DNA of 64,000 nt. It comes from Grammothele lineata. Its lineage: Eukaryota > Basidiomycota > Agaricomycetes > Polyporales > Polyporaceae. Where the stretch lies: NCBI GenBank assembly GCA_002150815.3, contig NDFF03000317.1:677839-741838 (forward strand), written 5' to 3'. This document shows, piece after piece, positions 1 through 10,519 of the stretch (positions are counted from its first letter, which is position 1; each line of letters begins with the position of its first letter). Made by a program: the position numbers and the translations under genes. The notes beneath the pieces were generated by a model. That model ran no database searches and was not told the DNA's origin. It worked only from the letters and a program-made list of their open reading frames with translations.

Positions 1-1559
1 CCCCGGCTGAACTATGACATCCTGTTCAGCGTCGTGGAGAACACGCCCGACCCAAAGGTCGCAACTGCCTTTATGACTACATGTCGCCTCCTATACCACG
101 GCATGGCTAAGGTGATGCTTCGAAACCTTCATATATGGCTCAGGCTGGACAAGCAAGTGAAGGGCTTTCTCCTTTTCCTCCATGCCGAGGACGGGTCCCG
201 GTTCCGTCACCTTCGGCGCCTTCATTTCTCTCCCCAAGACCTCTCACGTGGTACCGCAGAAGAATTCGTCCAAGTCATCCCGCGTCTGATCGGCCTAGAG
301 GAGTTGAGCTTGGAATACGGAGACGATACGCTGGGAATGCACGCCGACCTTGCCTCCGCCTTCGCTGCCCTCACTTCTCTGCGCTCTCTCGAAGTCCATT
401 CTGCGCACGAAAGTACCATCAAGATGCTCAAGGCGATGCAAAGTCAGCTCATCTCGATATCCATCAATTGGCTTGCTCCGGCGGACGGCAATATATGGGA
501 AGACATGAGCCCAAGTGAACTCGAGGCGCATCACCCTGTTTCGCTCCTCTCCCTCCATAATTCGTCTCTCGAAAGCCTCTACTGCGTCGCCTGGTACGCT
601 CTAGACGCGGTTCCCTTTTCTAAGACGGTGTACCCCAGGATGCGGTCTTTATCCATCGAGCTCGCCGAATGGCCCCTCATAGCGCCGCTCGTCCTTGCCT
701 TTCCCAATCTTGCTCACTTGCACGTTCAGACGTCGTACTACGACGGCGTGGAAGACAATGAAACGTACGCGGAAATATTCAGTCATCACCACGCCAACGT
801 AACCAGCCAGCACACGATTTCCCGCCCGTGGCCACGCCTAGAAACCTTCAGGGGATGCCTCGTTGACCTCTTTCTCCTCGGAGTAACGTGTCATATTCCG
901 CGAGTGAACATCCTCGGAACAATCGACGCGACAGGGGTCGCTCAAGCTCAACTTCGGATGTTCTCCGTGGCAATGGAGCTCGCGCGTCCGCAGCATCTGA
1001 AGCTCGAGAGCGTCGGACGATTCTTGGAGGACGAGAATATCGGGCTCATTTCTGTGTTGCGGGGACCAGGAGCGTCAAATCTCCGATCGCTCTCCCTCGT
1101 GCTCGACTTCTGGGAGTGCGATGCGGAACTTGACTTGTGCGATCTGCTGGTGAGTCGGCCTTTCAAACCTCGTCGATGCTCTATCCTAGCTTACACAACG
1201 GTATCCGGTGACATCAGACAAAACTCTTCGCGTCGCTCGCCCAGCTACCGTCGCTCCAATGCTTCCACTTTACTTCACGATCAGGAGGCCTCGATCCTAC
1301 ACCACCAAGACCGGGCATCTTTGAAACCATGATGGCGCAGGAGCGTGGAGAAGCTCCCCACCGAGAACCCACTCCAGCACCGCTCGTACGGGCCGAGGAG
1401 TCTCTTCAAGCGTTCGATCTGGAAAGCCATACACAGATGCTGAAAGATACCGTTAGGAGCCTCGAAGACGTCAGAGTTCGCATGATGAAGCCGCGACAAT
1501 TCGAGTGGTCTGAGGCGGCGTTCACGAGAGGAGCAACGCGCATGATATTGTGGAATTAG
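1..1559 (+). CDS. F-box/LRR-like protein, copy 1 (5' end outside window)
   Basis: Two exons: 1-1149 and 1218-1559, joined in phase 0 over a 68 bp intron (GTGAGT..CAG). The frame is open from base 1, so the start codon lies upstream of the window; 496 residues are visible. The N-terminus (RLNYDILFSVV, then TAFMTTCRLLYH) resembles a degenerate F-box helix pair. After it come irregular leucine-rich segments such as LRRLHFS and LEELSLEYG, as expected for an LRR solenoid. The last exon carries the family tail SLEDVRVR..W..A...RGATR, shared with the copies at 8493-10090 and 34226-35837. F-box proteins normally select substrates for SCF ubiquitin ligases through Skp1. That role is inferred from the family and not visible directly. 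The intron position matches the two paralogues. Confidence 0.78.
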
Positions 1560-2595
1560 TTCGTCGTCTCGCGACGTTGCCGCGAGCCTTGCGGGCACCG
1601 CATTTCGCTCGTTAAAAGCCAAGGTCCTCATTTTCAGTCTCGTGGTCATCGTGGCCATCGGCGGCCGCAGTGTATACACCGTTCGTACCGGGGGTTGAAG
1701 TAGATCTTCTTTCGTAAACTCGTTGCCTGTTGCCGTTATTACATAAGCTTCTGGACTGAGCTTGACTGGTAGCCGCATCTGGGCCATAGGGAGCAAAGAA
1801 GACAAAAGCTGGCCTGACACAAAGAAACGAGCGAGAGACAGATGTTCAACCCTACGGACTCGATCGGTCGCTGGGCGCTTGACCTTCGGAGAGAGGTGAC
1901 CGGGCCGATCGTTCCGCTTTCGTGCGTATTTTCGCTGGCGCGCCGGAGCCGTGCGTTCGACTCCGAGTCTCCGACTATGACCACTGGATTGGCCCTGTGG
2001 AACTAGTGACTTTACCATTCCTCTGCGCCGACCTCAGACTTCACTATTTGAATCCCCCCTGCTTCCAGAGGACGAACAGCCGCTCCGCAGCACATCTTGC
2101 GGGTTGGGTGCGGGGCCGGCTGCAAAAGTCAACATGGCTTTCTTGTGGCTTTCGACAACGACCTGGGCATCCGGCTTCTGCTCTCAGCAATTCCGCGCTA
2201 CCTATTTGGAATTTACGGCAGCTTCGTGGGATCCTCCTGATGACCCACAAGCTCATTGTGGCACCGTAGGGGCTTGTGGGTCTCTTGCCTCAGAACGCTG
2301 ACACAGCCAGCCCCGGGGCCCGAGTGGGTCAAGCGCCTTCCGCTACCCCAATGCCACGCGCGCAATATAACCACTCCGGAGGCCCGTGTGGATATAGCGA
2401 GGAAAGGCCTGCTAGGTAGCCGCATCTGTACCGTGTCGAAAGGTTTGCTGAGCGACTGTATAGGGGGAGCGGAGATATCTCGCGCGCGATGAGGTTGCGC
2501 TATGAGTGCCGCGGCGCAGGACTATAAAACAGGAGGACCTCGAGGCGGCAGGGAAGGAGCAGAACACCCATCTACCACGAACTTCACTACGCAAG
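1560..2595. other. intergenic stretch, no convincing gene
   Basis: About 1 kb between the F-box gene and the NmrA-like gene. On the minus strand a 245-codon open frame (1281-2018) runs antisense across the F-box 3' end. It has no splice or family support and I do not call it. The last 75 bases contain the TATA box of the downstream gene. Confidence 0.5.
2523..2529 (+). promoter_or_regulatory. TATA box of the NmrA-like gene
   Basis: TATAAAA lies 67 bases before the ATG at 2596, a normal spacing for a short fungal 5' UTR. Confidence 0.55.
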
Positions 2596-3723
2596 ATGTC
2601 TTCAGTCAACACTCAGACCACCGTCGTCATCTTTGGCGGTACAGGTGATCTAGGTGAGCTCTCCGAATCTGACCTATTCTATCTAACCCGTTCCTCACAC
2701 CGCATCCCCCGACAGGAGCCAATATTACCTCGGTGTTCCTCACGGAGTACCGCAACGTTTTTCCTACTGTCCGCATTACGACGCGCGATCCGTCCTCCCC
2801 CAAAGCACAAGAGCTGGCTCAGAAAGGCGCCGAGGTCTTCTCCACTCGCGATCCTCTCAAAGTCGTGCTTGCTGGAGCGGCTGTAGTGGTCAACGCCCTC
2901 CCCAGCGCCGCTTGCATGGAGATCAACAAGGAGCTCGTGCGCGCAATGCTTGCCGCGAGCGTGAAAGTCTACTTCCCCAGCGAGTTTGCAGCGTGAGTCG
3001 TCTCCTTCCTCCAATCGCCTCGCTTCCGCCCACGTCTGCCTCGCCCCCCAGCGACCCCAAGACGTTCAACTTCCCCGGCTTCGAGCACACCGAGTGGCTC
3101 AACAAGCGTGCCCTCCGCGCCGAAGTCGCCTCCCTCTCCGCCGGCAACGACGGCGCGTTCAAGACCGTCGCGCTCTACACGGGGGGCTTCCCCTCGTGGG
3201 TGCTCGACCCCCAACGCTCCGTATGCGCCGACCCCGTCACGAACGTCTACCGGTGCCTCGGGTCCCCAAAGACGCGCTTCGCTCTCACTGCGCTCGCGGA
3301 CATCGGGCGCGCGGTGGCGCAGCTCGCGGTGCTCGTGCTTGGGGGCAACTCGTCGGTGCCCGGGGAGGTTAGGGCGTGCGGGCAGAACGCGAGTGTGGAG
3401 GATATAAGGGACGCGGTCGCGCGCGTGAAGGATGTTGCGCGGGGCCCGATCGAGGTGGGCGACCTCGTGGCGGTGAAGCGGAGGTTGAAGGAGAACCAAC
3501 CGCCAATGATGATGGATATCGTCGACTATGCGCGGTAAGTAGGCTCTCTCGGGGAGGACGTGTGATGCGATGCGTACTGACGTTCTGGTGTTGCGGGCGT
3601 GACAGGGTCCTCATCGGGGAAGGCGCGCTGGATTTCTCAGTCGAGAACGACAACGAGCTTGTCAATCTGGGCGAGAGCCTGTGGAAGTGGCGGACTGTCG
3701 AGGACGAGCTGCGCGCTCAGTGA
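2596..3723 (+). CDS. NmrA-like / isoflavone reductase-like NAD(P)-binding protein
   Basis: Four exons: 2596-2653, 2716-2992, 3052-3534 and 3606-3723. Introns are 59-71 bp with GTGAGC/GTGAGT/GTAAGT donors. The product is 311 residues, the usual length for NmrA/isoflavone-reductase-like proteins. Residues 9-20 form the first Rossmann strand and glycine loop (VVIFGGTGDLG). Further on come VRITTRDP (second strand, dinucleotide recognition), VVVNALPSA and VKVYFPSEF, the family's core strand order. The N-terminal half would bind NADPH and the C-terminal half an unknown small substrate. Fungal members include both reductases and redox-sensing regulators, so the reaction is unassigned. A short exon 1 ending in the glycine loop is common in basidiomycete members. 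The start is the first ATG after a TATA box. Confidence 0.87.
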
Positions 3724-4021
3724 AGTCACGCAGAGGTTACGAAGACCTTCAATAGCTCTGGAACAAGTACGAACGTGATAGAGAGCGAATGTATACCGGA
3801 ATGTCGTCGCGCAAAACGCAATCTATCTCGTGAGCAAGTGTGCTTGGTTCGATTACACGCCGTGCTACAGGATACGGCGCCAAATTGGATCGGGTGCATA
3901 TATCATAGAGAACGGCTCCAGCGTAAGTCCTTAGTCAGGACATCGCGCAGAGTAATTGAGCCCAATACATGCAGAAGGTCTTCAACGAACGTCGGGATCA
4001 TCACCTGAAGATATCAGTGAG

Positions 4022-5093
4022 TTACAACGCAGCAACGAACATTGTGGGAAGGACGAACTTCAGCCCAAACCCTGGACAAGCATGCAGAGGATCGAACTTA
4101 GCCATCAGAGCCGTCAACCCCTCAGGCGTGTACCGCATCGTCAGCCCCTCGAGCGCCGTGAGCGGCCCATGCGTCTCAGGACGATACTCCCTCCAGCTCC
4201 CGAATAGCGGCTCCCAGTTCCTCTGCTGCTTCCCCTCTGCAGCGACGAGACGTCCAGGGAGCGCGAGACCAGGGCCCATCGTCCGCCAGGGGAACGGGGT
4301 GTGCGCGCTCTGCTTGCAGAGCTGCGCGAGATCCGAGAGTGCGAGGACGACGTCGAGGTCGTCCAGGGACGGGTGGCCCGCGGGCGGGCGCCACAACGGT
4401 GAGCACCGGAAGTGCGTGGGGCCCGAGGCTTTGACCTGGAAGGCGAGTATGAGCACGCCGTCGGGCGCGTTCATGGGTAAGAGGCGGCGCGTCCACGTCG
4501 AGGAGTCTGCGCGGTGCTTGCGCAGTTCTTCGATCTCCTTGAGCTCTTCGGGACTGGCCTCTGGGTCGTCTGCGCGCGCCATCTGGTCGTATGCGCCGAT
4601 GTCGACCACCTCGAACGGGAAGGTTCCCGGACCGAGATCAGTGAGGCGCGGAGCGAGGCTGAAGCGTATTTCGGCCTTTTGCAAGACATCGACGTAGTCG
4701 GATCCGAAGAGGAGCAGCGCGGTCGCCTTCGCCGCGGTGATGAACGCCCACATGTGCATGTCGATGAACTTCCAGAGCGCCGTGTCGAGGGCCTCGGGGG
4801 AGCTGTAGCCGAACGATTGGGCAAGGGGGAAAGTGAAAATGGTGGGCGGGGTGTAGGTTCTGGCGACGCGACAGCTGAATCTGGGACACTATCGTCAAGG
4901 TGCACGCCTACGAGCACCAAAACGCGACGTACTTGTGCGTGGGCCAGTCGTCAGCCTGGCATTTCCTGCTGCAATATACAACCGGCTCGAGGAAGCACCC
5001 GGTGCATCGACTAAGGTGTGTTTGCTCTGTCTGAGGCTCGCCGCACGCTGTGCAGCAAAGGAGAGGTCGGGCGATGGAAATGGCGGTAAACAT
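4022..5093 (-). CDS. MYND zinc-finger protein A (class 1 body)
   Basis: Two exons, 5093-4933 and 4880-4022; 339 residues. The intron is 52 bp (GTACGT..CCCAG), phase 2. The MYND finger lies at about residues 14-57: CTAC, RCTGC, YCSRKC, then WPTHK at the end of exon 1 and FSC at the start of exon 2, giving all eight zinc ligands. MYND fingers usually bind proline-rich partner peptides. The rest is a body of unknown function with MWAFITAAK, PDGVL, LWRPPAGHP and LPGR, which define class 1. The closest relative in the window is gene H (53711-54832): both read FSCR after the intron and ALWKF before the tryptophan motif. This is the only MYND gene away from the 41-64 kb array. An in-frame ATG lies 31 codons upstream; I prefer 5093 because it gives the N-terminal length seen in the paralogues. 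Confidence 0.88.
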
Positions 5094-5748
5094 GAGGAAG
5101 CGGTCGTTGAAGAGTATCTTGGAGTGGGGACGGACGGGTGCAAGGGAATAGGTTTTGAGAGTAAAGACGAGGGCATCCGGGCTCATAATTCACCGGCACT
5201 GTTGAGACACGCTTCGGTTTTAGTTCATCATACGATGGACACACGGGCCGTTTGCTGATCTCGCGAACGTTGCAACAACGGATACAGAAGCACGCGCGCC
5301 ACCCGAAACAACGAAGTTTTCTCGTCGCCGAACCGATTCAAGTACGTTCACAACATAGGAGCTCCGTCCCGATCAAGTCAGCAAGTATCTCTCAAACAAA
5401 ATACCCACATGAATGTCGCCACTAACCTCCGTTTCTTAAGTTCTGAGTCGAGCCGAAGGTTAGACCTGCGCTGCCCACGACGTCCACAATACAGTGCGAA
5501 AATATAACAGAGATTGATGGTCTCCCTGACGTCATCTTGCCCCGGTTTGGGCGTGCTACGACTCATAATCCGCGGCGGTCGACGGCACAAGTCACTTTGA
5601 GCTCGAGCTTTCAATGACTACGCTTATCGCCTGTCCTCAGTTTGGCAGCCAAAAGGCTTTGGGCTTCCGCCACAGTCGCGTGGAGAGTCTGGAAAGGGAG
5701 TGGCATGGTGCATACAGATCATAGAAATCATTCATGTGGCAGAATACC
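5094..5748. other. intergenic stretch, nothing recognised
   Basis: Upstream region of MYND gene A and 3' side of the next minus-strand gene. No open frame with splice or family support. A TGACGTCAT-type CRE-like site occurs near 5529. Confidence 0.5.
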
Positions 5749-7169
5749 TCAACCTCGCGGCCCTCCCAAGCTTGACCCACCGGCGCGGGCTCCATGGATC
5801 CGGGAATAGGCCGATTCGAATCGAGGTTGTTTCGTCAGCTCCTCCGGCCGAGGCACTCGCTTCTGAGATTGGGGCTCGATCTTGGATTGCCAAGACGCCA
5901 CGGCCCCCCCGAGGCTTTCCTTGAACATCCTCGCGGAGAACTCGTCGCCGATGCCCTTGTATTCAAGGAGTACCATCTCGATGCGGTACTCGCCGCTCTC
6001 GAGCTTGGCGCGCACACGTTGAGGGCATTTTGGTCGAGGCTCGAAAGCGAGTCGGATATTTACGGCATTCTCTTGAACCTGTGCGGATCATGGTCAGCTC
6101 ATGTTATCCTCTTTCTTGAATGGACACCCATACCGGTGGTGGCAGCTCGTTCCAGCCCTTTTGGGTCATATAAACCCCAAGTCGGTGCGCCACGAATTTA
6201 CCCTGGTACTCGGTGCGGTCGTTGAAACCATTCTCCTTTGCCAGTGGGTACGGGGTGGCACTAGTGAATACGTGAAAGTCCGGGCTGTCATGCTTGAGCA
6301 TCTGACAGTCATCAGTAAAGACCCACACGGCAGCGTGTTGACACGTCCGTATGTTTTCTGAGCCGACCGTATTATCGGGACGCATAAACATAATAGGAGG
6401 CGTCACGGTATCGGTTTTCTGTGGCACGCAACGGTGTTGATCAGCGGCGTGCTCAGTATATCGCCCAACTCGACAGGGTACCTACATGCGCAAAGCACCA
6501 CATATCCTCTGGTGCACCTCCTGAGCGACGCTGGTATTTCTGGTCACTACAAAACTTGAGCACGTTGGAAACCCTCAAGGGCCACTTCACAAACGAGTCC
6601 CTCTGCTCCTGTGCGTCGGGTAGCTCCTGCGCGAGCATCTGGCCCAGCTTCTCGTACAAACTCAGTTCCGGAGAGTCGGTGGCCCACCGGGTGCCCGCAG
6701 CGACTTCCTGGGCGCGGAGCATTTTCAAGATTTGCGTCGCAGAGTCCTTGAGCTTCTGAGTCTTCAAGTTAACGTCCACAGCCTTCCAACTAGGGGGGTT
6801 GGCGCACGCCGCAGGTAAGGGTCGGGTGGTGGCGTGCCGAACCACGGCGGCCGGCGGCTGGGAGGGGGATGGCCAAGGCATCTGCACGGGAGGGAGGGGA
6901 GACTCGGGATGTAGAGGGCGCGTAGTAGACGGCCCGGCCTGTCGCTGCAGGTGTCTGCTGGATGCACCTGCACCGGAGGGTGTGCTGTAGCTCATAGGCT
7001 CAAGCATACTGCGTGCCTTGACCTCCTGGCGGACCTTCGGGTCCTGGTGTAGGGCGGTGTCTCTGGTTGTGATTTGACGGCTCTGTGACTGGAGACGATT
7101 ATAGAATATGTCAAGCGCGAACACGTTAGCTTTGAAGGCATGTCGCTGGGACAAGATCATTACGCACAT
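5749..7169 (-). CDS. protein of unknown function, three exons
   Basis: Exons 7169-6486, 6418-6134 and 6078-5749; 432 residues. Both introns are phase 0 (GTAGGT..CACAG, 67 bp; GTATGG..CACAG, 55 bp), and the second has a CTGAC branch site. Joining the exons this way keeps one frame open across three segments that are otherwise blocked by stops. The first ~110 residues are proline/serine-rich. Then comes a helical stretch (TQKLKDSATQILKML) with the tetrapeptide WPLR. The C-terminal half has ordered-looking segments such as AAVWVFTDDCQML and YRIEMVLLEYKGIG. I recognise no family. The start is uncertain: another ATG lies near 7227 in a different frame, and a TATA-like site at 7341-7347 would suit either. 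Confidence 0.5.
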
Positions 7170-7340
7170 CGACTTTCTTATCCTGCCGCGAAGCTTGGCG
7201 AGCCACGAAGTAGGGAGCTGGTTTCATGGTGTGTGAGGTAGCCGATGACAGCGACGAAGACTGACTGCTGATTGAGAGGTAAGGGAACAGGTGTGCGCCG
7301 TTGAGTAGGAGACGAGGAATGTGAGCTGGGTTGCGGTGGC

Positions 7341-7347
7341 ATTTATA
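7341..7347 (-). promoter_or_regulatory. TATA-like box overlapping the upstream gene's stop codon
   Basis: On the minus strand TATAAAT lies about 170 bases before the ATG at 7169. Its TAA is also the stop codon of the gene at 7343-7940. Confidence 0.35.
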
Positions 7348-7940
7348 CTTGGCGAAGACGAGTGGCCCACTCTGAGGCGCTTTGGCTCGCATTATTTGAA
7401 CGGACCAAACGATGCACTACCCGCATGGGCCACTGGACCACCACGCCGTTGTTCTCCTGTGCGAGAAGAGCCAAAGCGTTTGCAAGGCTAATGTCATGCC
7501 CTGTAGCGAGTGGTAAGTCCATCAATGGGTGTATTTCGGTACAATGAGAAAACACCGTACCCATATTGTTTGATTGTGCTCTAGCTCCTCGCACTATTCT
7601 GCGCCGGACTGGGGAGAGCCGCCCACCGTCGATGGCATACGTTTGTCATCATGTGCGTGGGGCCGAAGCCACCCGTAAAGCGGGACTTGTCCGTCCGTCC
7701 AGCGCCAGAGGATAGTCAGCGTGTTTGGGACGACTTTTACGACGTGCAGGTCATTGGAAAAATCGGCGAAGGCGAACGAAGAAGCCTGCGTACGTCGTCT
7801 GGTAGAGAGTAATGGGGATCGAGATGAGGATCGTAATCTCACAGCTGCGGACGAGGCGTGCACGAGGAAGTTCCGGGAGGAGTACGAGCAAAGATTTCAA
7901 GCGTCATACGGGAAGTTGTTCGCAAGACCCTTCTTCGCAT
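7343..7940 (-). CDS. small protein of unknown function, three exons
   Basis: Proposed exons are 7940-7843, 7798-7641 and 7578-7343, giving 163 residues. Introns are 44 bp (GTGAGA..ACCAG, phase 2) and 62 bp (GTATGC..AGAG, phase 1; this acceptor is weak). Coding-like segments include VVPNTLTILWRWTDG, PLYGWL and DISLANALALLAQENN. Toward the end it has VVVQWPMRV, which echoes WPLRV in the next gene downstream on the same strand. The pair may be relatives or even one gene whose linking intron begins at GTATAA. No known family. The ATG at 7940 is the first in frame; another lies 11 codons later. Confidence 0.38.
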
Positions 7941-8492
7941 GATCTGTTAGGGAGACGGGATATGTTTGAGTGTCTAAGAAGAAGGCGAAAGAAACAGGAA
8001 AAGTACGCACTAGTCAGTGGGCTAGTCGGCATTCCGACACGCCTCACTGTACTACATGATGGTCTCTACACGAAATCCATGGCATCGATCCAAGGTGCAT
8101 CCGCCACTAGTAGAGCTTTCCTGCAGTCTTAATTTTGCAGGTTGTATTGCGACAGCATGGGGCAGTCTGGAATGTGAGCCCACTGACAGCATGGAGCCTA
8201 GTAAGATGAGTGCGGGTGTAAGGGGATGGTTGGAGAAAGAGCGCAGAGAGGAGAACGATAGAATGTGGATGTGAGAACCGGGGCGGTCGCAGGCGATTGC
8301 ACAGCGCCAGTCGGGAAACGGCAGGGATGAGCGCAAGAGATCCATCGAATGAGACTAGATAGTAGTTTGACTTCTGATAATAAGCGTAGCCTAAGAATCG
8401 TCAATGGCCGATCCCTGTTTGAAACGCAGGAGCGCTAGACGAACCTACACCGCACACAGCGATTCGCGTAATATCGTCCTCCCTCGTCCGAG
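7941..8492. other. intergenic stretch, nothing recognised
   Basis: About 550 bases between the unknown gene's 5' end and the 3' end of F-box copy 2. I see no gene or repeat. Confidence 0.45.
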
Positions 8493-10090
8493 TTAGCACG
8501 ATGCTTTCCCATTGCGGATCCAATCATCTTCCGTGAGCCGCCGCGCCGTCCCCCTACAGATCCGTCCTTCCGACCACTGACCCGTGCGCGAATCCTGCAC
8601 CCTGACGAGGACGTCTTCGAGGCTGGTGTTCGCCTCAGCGAGCATCCGCACGGTCTCCTCCACGTCGAACTCCTGGAGAGAGCGCTCTGCCGAAGTTAAA
8701 GGCGGAGGGGTGCCGGGAGGTGCAAGACGGGTATTGGTGTCACGCGAAAGAGAGCGCAGCGGCGGCAAACGCTTGGGCCGAAGGCCGTCTGTCACCACGG
8801 TAACCTCGAGACATTGGAGGGAGAGGTCCTGTATGACGTCGAAGAAGTCGCGCTGGGTATGCGCCGCGATCAGGTCCATGTCGGCGAGGAAAAAGTAGGA
8901 GGACGCACGAGGATGCTTCCATATTTGAGAGTACTCATCGGGCCATCGTGGCCAAAGTCGAGCGATAGCGTGAGGTGACGCAGGCCGCTGCTCCATGGTT
9001 TGCGCAAAATCGACGTGAAGCTTGCGTCGCCATCGTGGCAGAGGAACCTCCCAGTGTTCGCAGAGAGATTCAGGTGTGTTGGGCGTGCTTGCTCCAAGAC
9101 GTCGTTCAACATCCGGTGCTCCCAGGGTAAAGATGGCTCCTCGAAGGCAGACTCTAGGTGAATGCGGGGTATGTGACACTTGAGACCGAGGATGAACAAG
9201 TCGACCACTGTCCCGACGAACTGGTGGAGGTGCTGCCACGAGTCGGAATGACGTTGCTGAGCCGCGAGGTTTATCTCGCGGTTCTCGCGGTGATCTTCGA
9301 ACGATTCTGGATCCCTGCAGGGGCCGTCGTAGTAGGCAGTACTGAGACAGAGAATAGCCAAATTGGGATACGATCGAATCAGGGGCCTGACGTCCGGATA
9401 TTCGATATCCTTGACCGAGAGGTACTGCATTCTGGGATAGACTACATCTGTAACGCGAGGAGGAATCTCGCTGCCGATAGGATAGCAGGCGGTACATTCG
9501 AGCTGTTTGAGTGTGGCCGCGTGATTCGTGAGGAGACGTATGGGATGATATTCTCCAAATTCATCGTCATCCAGCCCATTCCATATCTTGTTATCATGGG
9601 TACCAATGAAGTTGATGCTGACGGAGGAGAGCTGAGACTGAGAATTCTTGAGAAGGTTGCACGAAAGCTCGTCAGCCATACTATAGATGTCGACTGAGCG
9701 CAGCGAGCGGAGCTGTGAAAATGCGGCTTCGAGACCTTCATGCATGTCGAGTATATCGTCTCCGGAGCCTAGGGTGAGGTGCTCTAGGCCTACGAGACGA
9801 GGGACAAGCTCCCACAGGTTCGTCGCGATCTCCTCGGACATGCTATGCGGCGAGAGATCGAGACTACGGAGGTACCGGCAGCGCGACAGCTCTTCTGCGC
9901 GGAGGAATAAGATGAAGCTCTCGACGGCCTTGGTACTGGTGAGGTGTACAGGAGCTCTCCTTAGGACTACCTTGGCGCCTTCGTGGTAGAGGAATCGGCA
10001 GGTTGCCATGAGCCCTGCGACTATGCCGGGGGAATAGGCAGACCGGTAGATGATGTTGAGGAAGATGTCATGGTTCAGCTTCGAGTCCAT
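8493..10090 (-). CDS. F-box/LRR-like protein, copy 2
   Basis: Exons 10090-8909 and 8852-8493, joined in phase 0 over a 56 bp intron (GTGCGT..CCCAG); 513 residues. It starts MDSKLNHDIFLNIIY, a degenerate F-box helix, followed by LMATCRFLYHEGAKVVLR. Leucine-rich segments follow: RYLRSLDLS, LVGLEHLTL, LRSLRSVDIYS and LRHLTLSLDF. Exon 2 opens RDFFDVIQ and ends with SLEDVLVRV..WSEGRICRGTARRL. It is most like copy 3 (34226-35837) and less like copy 1. An in-frame ATG at 10147 would add 19 residues; I choose 10090 because copy 3 starts at the same place. A substrate-receptor role in an SCF ubiquitin ligase is the family's usual job, not shown here. Confidence 0.83.
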
Positions 10091-10519
10091 GATCAAGAAG
10101 GCGTGTGGTGAGCGAGTATCAAGTCGCGGGTCTATGACCGTCTGCATCAAGGATCATGTAATTATTCGTAATGGACTTGGTTTGAGTCGCAGTCGGACGT
10201 ACCTGAGGTGTCTCGCAGCTATAGTAGGATGGACTTCGGCAACCGCAGGTTGTGATTTGAGGCCTAATGTTATAAGGGCGAACTAATGCGAAAGTGCTGA
10301 TCACACACACATGGGAGTTGGAAGGAGAAGGAGGAGGCTCATTTGAAAGACGCGCGCAACAAAAGACGCGTCGCGTCAATCACATGCCACGCGTGGTGTC
10401 TTGTTTGTCATAAGCGCCGGATCGAGATAGTACTCTTACTCCAAACACTACGGCTGACGACGGTCGAGGCCTTCAACCCGCGGTCCGTCTCTGAGCAGCC
10501 GTTCGTTCTCCGCCGTTGT
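10091..10519. other. upstream region of F-box copy 2
   Basis: No gene seen. It holds the promoter of the minus-strand F-box gene and the edge of the repeat that begins near 10.52 kb. Confidence 0.45.

Noticed and set aside
1281..2018. 245-codon minus-strand open frame
   Set aside because: Mostly antisense to F-box copy 1's last exon; no homology or splice support recognised.
2969..3499. 176-codon minus-strand open frame over the NmrA-like gene
   Set aside because: Antisense shadow of exon 3; the plus-strand protein has clear family motifs.
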